Assembly: GCA_016931495.1 (NCBI GenBank)
Contig: JAFGER010000087.1
Span: 1-36,772 of the forward strand
Origin: Chlorobiaceae bacterium
GTDB taxonomy: Bacteria; Bacteroidota; Chlorobiia; Chlorobiales; Chlorobiaceae
DNA length: 36,772 nucleotides
Direction: 5' to 3'
Below the pieces are notes generated by a model. The model was not told the origin of the DNA and ran no database searches. It saw only the letters and a program-made list of their open reading frames with translations. Of this stretch, positions 34,421 through 36,772 are shown piece after piece (within the stretch, counting starts at the first letter, position 1; each line of letters begins with the position of its first letter). The translations under genes were made by a program, and so were the position numbers.

Positions 34421-34842
34421 ATGACATCGATCCTGGAAAAAGGTGGCGGGGCATCGGTTTTCACTCGTTCATCGACGGTTTTGTCTATTCCATTACGTTT
34501 ACCGTCAGCATCTTTACCGGCGCAATGGCCGCGACCGGCATGGTGCTTCATGAATTTCCGGAAGGAATCATCACCTACCTGCTGCTTCTGCGCGGCGGAT
34601 TCAGCGAAAAAAAGTCCATGATCCTTGCGTTTTTTGCCGCCTCGATTTCCGCTCCCCTGGGGATGCTTTTTTCCTACCCCCTCATCAGCCAGATTGACCG
34701 GTCACTGCTCGGCGCACTGCTCTCCCTGTCGGCGGGCGCTCTCGTCTATGTCGGGGCGACGCACCTGCTGCCACAGGCCGAGAAGGAGCACCGGAAATAC
34801 AGCCTGCTCGCTCTCGGCGCCGGCATACTAATAGCTGAGCGG
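34421..34842 (+). pseudogene. Remnant of a ZIP-family metal transporter
   Basis: The open frame encodes the middle and end of a ZIP permease: GIGFHSFIDGFVYSI (an HNxxDG-type metal-binding helix), then MVLHEFPEGIITYLLLL (the HExPEG helix), then SAGALVYVGATHLLP near the end. A full protein should have about 100 more residues ahead, and these are missing. An ATG at 34421 opens a different frame (MTSILEKGGG), so a frameshift near 34440 is possible. The frame has no stop of its own and runs on into the antisense of the next gene. It is a decayed gene; zinc or iron uptake would have been its role. Confidence 0.65.
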
Positions 34843-35787
34843 CTAAAACCGGCTCCCTTGACGCACGAAGCGCTCAAGGTACAGATCCGGATTCACCTTG
34901 TCTTCGGCATACCTCCTGTGCCAGCCTTCCGGAACAGGCATCTGTTCGTAGAGCTGCACTCTTTCAGCCTCAAGCAGACGGCGCGGTTTTCGCAGGTAAT
35001 CTGCCGCGCAAAAGACTCTCCTGCCAGCAGCGGCGGAAAGCTCTTCAAGCCACGCGGCGCCTTCTGCGCTTCGCATCAGGTGATGGTCAAGAATCACGGT
35101 TTCGATATGCTGCGACAGCCGTATGGCGTTCTTCCAGGCGGTTCGGCGCTCTGCGCTGCCCAACCGGTCGAGATAGAGCGGCGGCCCGGCGGCCAGCACA
35201 ATATCTGGCTGCCATCCGATTATCCTGTCGATGGTTTCATTATGCAGAAGCTGGATATCGGAGGCGTGAACAAAAGTCTGGCCGCCCATATCGATTTTCG
35301 TCATCATCACGGTGCCCATACCGCTCTCGGGTAAGCCATGCGGCACGGCTTCCGAAAATGACAAGGGCCCCTCCAGACGCCCTTCGGCAATCTGCAGATG
35401 CTCTCCCATGAGGCATGACAAATCATCAAAACGCTTGCGCAGATCACCCGACAGATCACGAGCCGATTTGCTCCAGCAGCGCAGCGAGGAAAAGGAGGGC
35501 GGCAGCGCCTGAATCGAAAGCTGATAGGGATTGGCATCCGCCAGCGGCACGTGGTCGCCGTGGAAGTGGCTGAAGACCACATCGGTTGCACGCTGCAACA
35601 CCTCCACGATGTTCTCGCGTATTCTGCGCCCTGCCGCTATCTGCACGGGATGGGGGCGCAGACCGTTGCGCATGGAGCCCAGCGCCAGCCCGGGGTCGAT
35701 GACAATGCGCCGCCGGTCGCCAAGCGTCACCAGACAGCAAAGGCTCCGGACACCCAGCGATTCTGCTCCAATGATTTCAAGACCCAT
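34843..35787 (-). CDS. UPF0282-like metallo-beta-lactamase-fold hydrolase
   Basis: The product is 314 residues. The metal motif HFHGDH (HxHxDH) is at 74-79. The segment SLGVRSLCCLV...RRIVIDPGLALGSMRNGLRPHP (10-46) matches the pattern of the UPF0282 family, which I know mainly from archaea. Later markers are HASDIQ and ILDHHLMRS. It is probably a cytoplasmic two-metal hydrolase of unknown substrate. It faces the ZIP remnant tail to tail, so gene transfer or rearrangement at this junction is plausible. The UPF0282 link is from memory of the family pattern and needs a profile search. Confidence 0.8.
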   Translation of the reverse strand: MGLEIIGAESLGVRSLCCLVTLGDRRRIVIDPGLALGSMRNGLRPHPVQIAAGRRIRENIVEVLQRATDVVFSHFHGDHVPLADANPYQLSIQALPPSFSSLRCWSKSARDLSGDLRKRFDDLSCLMGEHLQIAEGRLEGPLSFSEAVPHGLPESGMGTVMMTKIDMGGQTFVHASDIQLLHNETIDRIIGWQPDIVLAAGPPLYLDRLGSAERRTAWKNAIRLSQHIETVILDHHLMRSAEGAAWLEELSAAAGRRVFCAADYLRKPRRLLEAERVQLYEQMPVPEGWHRRYAEDKVNPDLYLERFVRQGSRF

Positions 35788-35981
35788 CGCTCTGTTATTT
35801 TCTTGAGTGCGGATTTCGGCAATGCCGATACTGCCGGTTACAAGGTATAATTTTTGAACGTCCCGTTTTGTTCGTTATTTGCCCTGGTGCAATATCGGGG
35901 CAATGGTTCCGCAGAAAAAAACCGGAGCGCCCGAAACAGTAGCCGCGTCGATCCGGGGTTCTCACGAAAAGAGGAGCAGAT

Positions 35982-36668
35982 ATGCCGAAAACGGAAGCTT
36001 TTGACCGCTTCAGCAAGGAGTACGACGACTGGTTTGGCCGTCATGACGACCTGTACCGGGCGGAACTTGAAACGATCCGGCAGTTGATGCCGCCACCCGG
36101 CTCGGAGATGATCGAGGTAGGCGTCGGCTCGGGCAAATTTGCCGCACCCCTCGGAATTCAGACGGGAGTCGAACCTTCGGAACTGATGGCCATAAGGGCG
36201 TCGGAATGCGGCATTGACGTCCATCGCGGCACGGCTGAAAAGCTGCCGTTTGAGGATGAACGGTTCGACGGGGTGCTGATGGTCACGACGATCTGTTTCG
36301 TCGATGATCCCCTGCTCTCGTTTCGCGAGGCGCTGCGTGTGCTCAGGGATGGCGGCTGCATTCTTGTCGGATTTATCGACAAAGAAAGCGAGCTTGGAAA
36401 AAGCTACGCCGCAAACAGGGAAAAAAGCCTGTTTTACCGGCAAGCCGTCTTCTACTCAGCCTTGGAAGTGCAGCAACTGCTCCGGGAGGCCGGATTTACG
36501 ATCACCGCTGTCCGCCAGTCACTGATTCCCGGAAAAACACCTGAAACCATTCTCGATGGCTTCGGCCAGGGCGCGTTCATCGCCGTCAAAGGGGTTAAAA
36601 TGACGAAAAGAGCGGCGGAGGCATCGCTCGCAAGGCAGTCCGGCAAGGAATCCTCGCATTCCGGGTGA
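35982..36668 (+). CDS. SAM-dependent methyltransferase, class I
   Basis: The product is 228 residues. The SAM-binding motif IEVGVGSGKF is at 44-53, an acidic residue closes the second strand (GVEPSE), and LPFEDERFDGVLMV gives motif II-III. It is of the Methyltransf_11 type; the substrate is unknown. GAGGAG lies seven bases ahead of the ATG. The upstream 190 bases have no recognisable riboswitch. The stop codon is two bases from the repeat element at 36671, which could act as a transcription stop. Confidence 0.85.
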   Translation: MPKTEAFDRFSKEYDDWFGRHDDLYRAELETIRQLMPPPGSEMIEVGVGSGKFAAPLGIQTGVEPSELMAIRASECGIDVHRGTAEKLPFEDERFDGVLMVTTICFVDDPLLSFREALRVLRDGGCILVGFIDKESELGKSYAANREKSLFYRQAVFYSALEVQQLLREAGFTITAVRQSLIPGKTPETILDGFGQGAFIAVKGVKMTKRAAEASLARQSGKESSHSG

Positions 36669-36670
36669 AG

Positions 36671-36772
36671 GGCACCTCTAAAAAGTTATTGCGCGTCACG
36701 ATTGCTGCGTTGGGTGGTGCTCGAAATCCTCACGTACTCCGTGTACGCTCCGGTTTCTGCGCTCCAGCCGCC
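36671..36772. repeat. MITE-like element, left part, cut by the window edge
   Basis: It starts with GGCACCTCTAAAAA and matches the 24803 copy in reverse orientation. The last 54 bases equal bases 1-54 of the window, so joining the two ends would rebuild one complete ~140 bp element. Confidence 0.88.

Noticed and set aside
34297-35334. A 345-residue intact ZIP transporter
   Set aside because: ZIP similarity ends at about 34840; the rest is antisense to the metallo-hydrolase gene, and the N-terminal third of a ZIP protein is missing.
35840-35981. A riboswitch ahead of the methyltransferase gene
   Set aside because: The leader is GC-rich with a few possible pairings, but no conserved core of a riboswitch class known to me could be matched.
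1-36772. The window as a circular plasmid or phage
   Set aside because: The shared 54 bases lie in a multi-copy repeat, and there are no replication, partition, capsid or integrase genes. A chromosomal contig ending in a repeat is likelier.

Overview
The window looks like chromosomal DNA of a green sulfur bacterium, probably Chlorobaculum or a close relative. The main reason is a thiosulfate-oxidation (sox) cluster in the order soxJ-X-Y-Z-A-K-B-W, with a soxK gene and a mono-haem SoxA, next to a sulfide:quinone oxidoreductase gene. GC-rich codon usage and short palindromic repeats between genes fit the same group. The genus is an inference from gene content; no comparison was run.

Layout. 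1-5 kb: a truncated copy of a ~140 bp inverted-repeat element, a broken gene tail, a small membrane protein, a sirtuin, a secreted DsrE-like protein, a voltage-gated K+ channel and a DEAD-box RNA helicase. 5-7.1 kb: an AT-rich acyltransferase-3/SGNH gene carrying a run of nine G on its coding strand. 7.3-15.5 kb: sulfur oxidation, with sqr and then the sox operon, all on the minus strand. soxB has an in-frame TAG at codon 71 and is separated from soxK by a terminator-like hairpin. 16.1-17.3 kb: an Old Yellow Enzyme family oxidoreductase. 17.3-24 kb: repeats, an eroded CRISPR array, and a type I-C cas locus with intact cas5, cas8c and cas7, a decayed cas4 and no cas1, cas2 or cas3. 25-28.7 kb: a 1222-residue DUF3683-type FAD/iron-sulfur dehydrogenase. 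29-36.7 kb: a small protein paralogous to the one at 23.7 kb, a composite repeat island, a short-chain dehydrogenase, a CPA2 antiporter, an NlpC/P60 hydrolase, a ZIP transporter remnant, a UPF0282-like metallo-hydrolase and a methyltransferase.

How the genes work together. Sqr feeds electrons from sulfide into the quinone pool. The periplasmic Sox proteins would oxidise thiosulfate: SoxAX(K) loads sulfur onto SoxYZ, SoxB releases sulfate, and SoxW and SoxJ are accessory redox proteins. With the soxB stop read literally, the pathway should stall at the hydrolysis step unless there is another soxB copy or the stop is a sequencing error.

The strongest unusual signals are loss and rearrangement. 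The CRISPR locus keeps its complete interference-complex genes but has lost its acquisition genes, and the array has been invaded by a MITE-like element. The same element family recurs around the window, and both window ends lie inside copies of it with 54 identical bases, which suggests a contig broken at a repeat.
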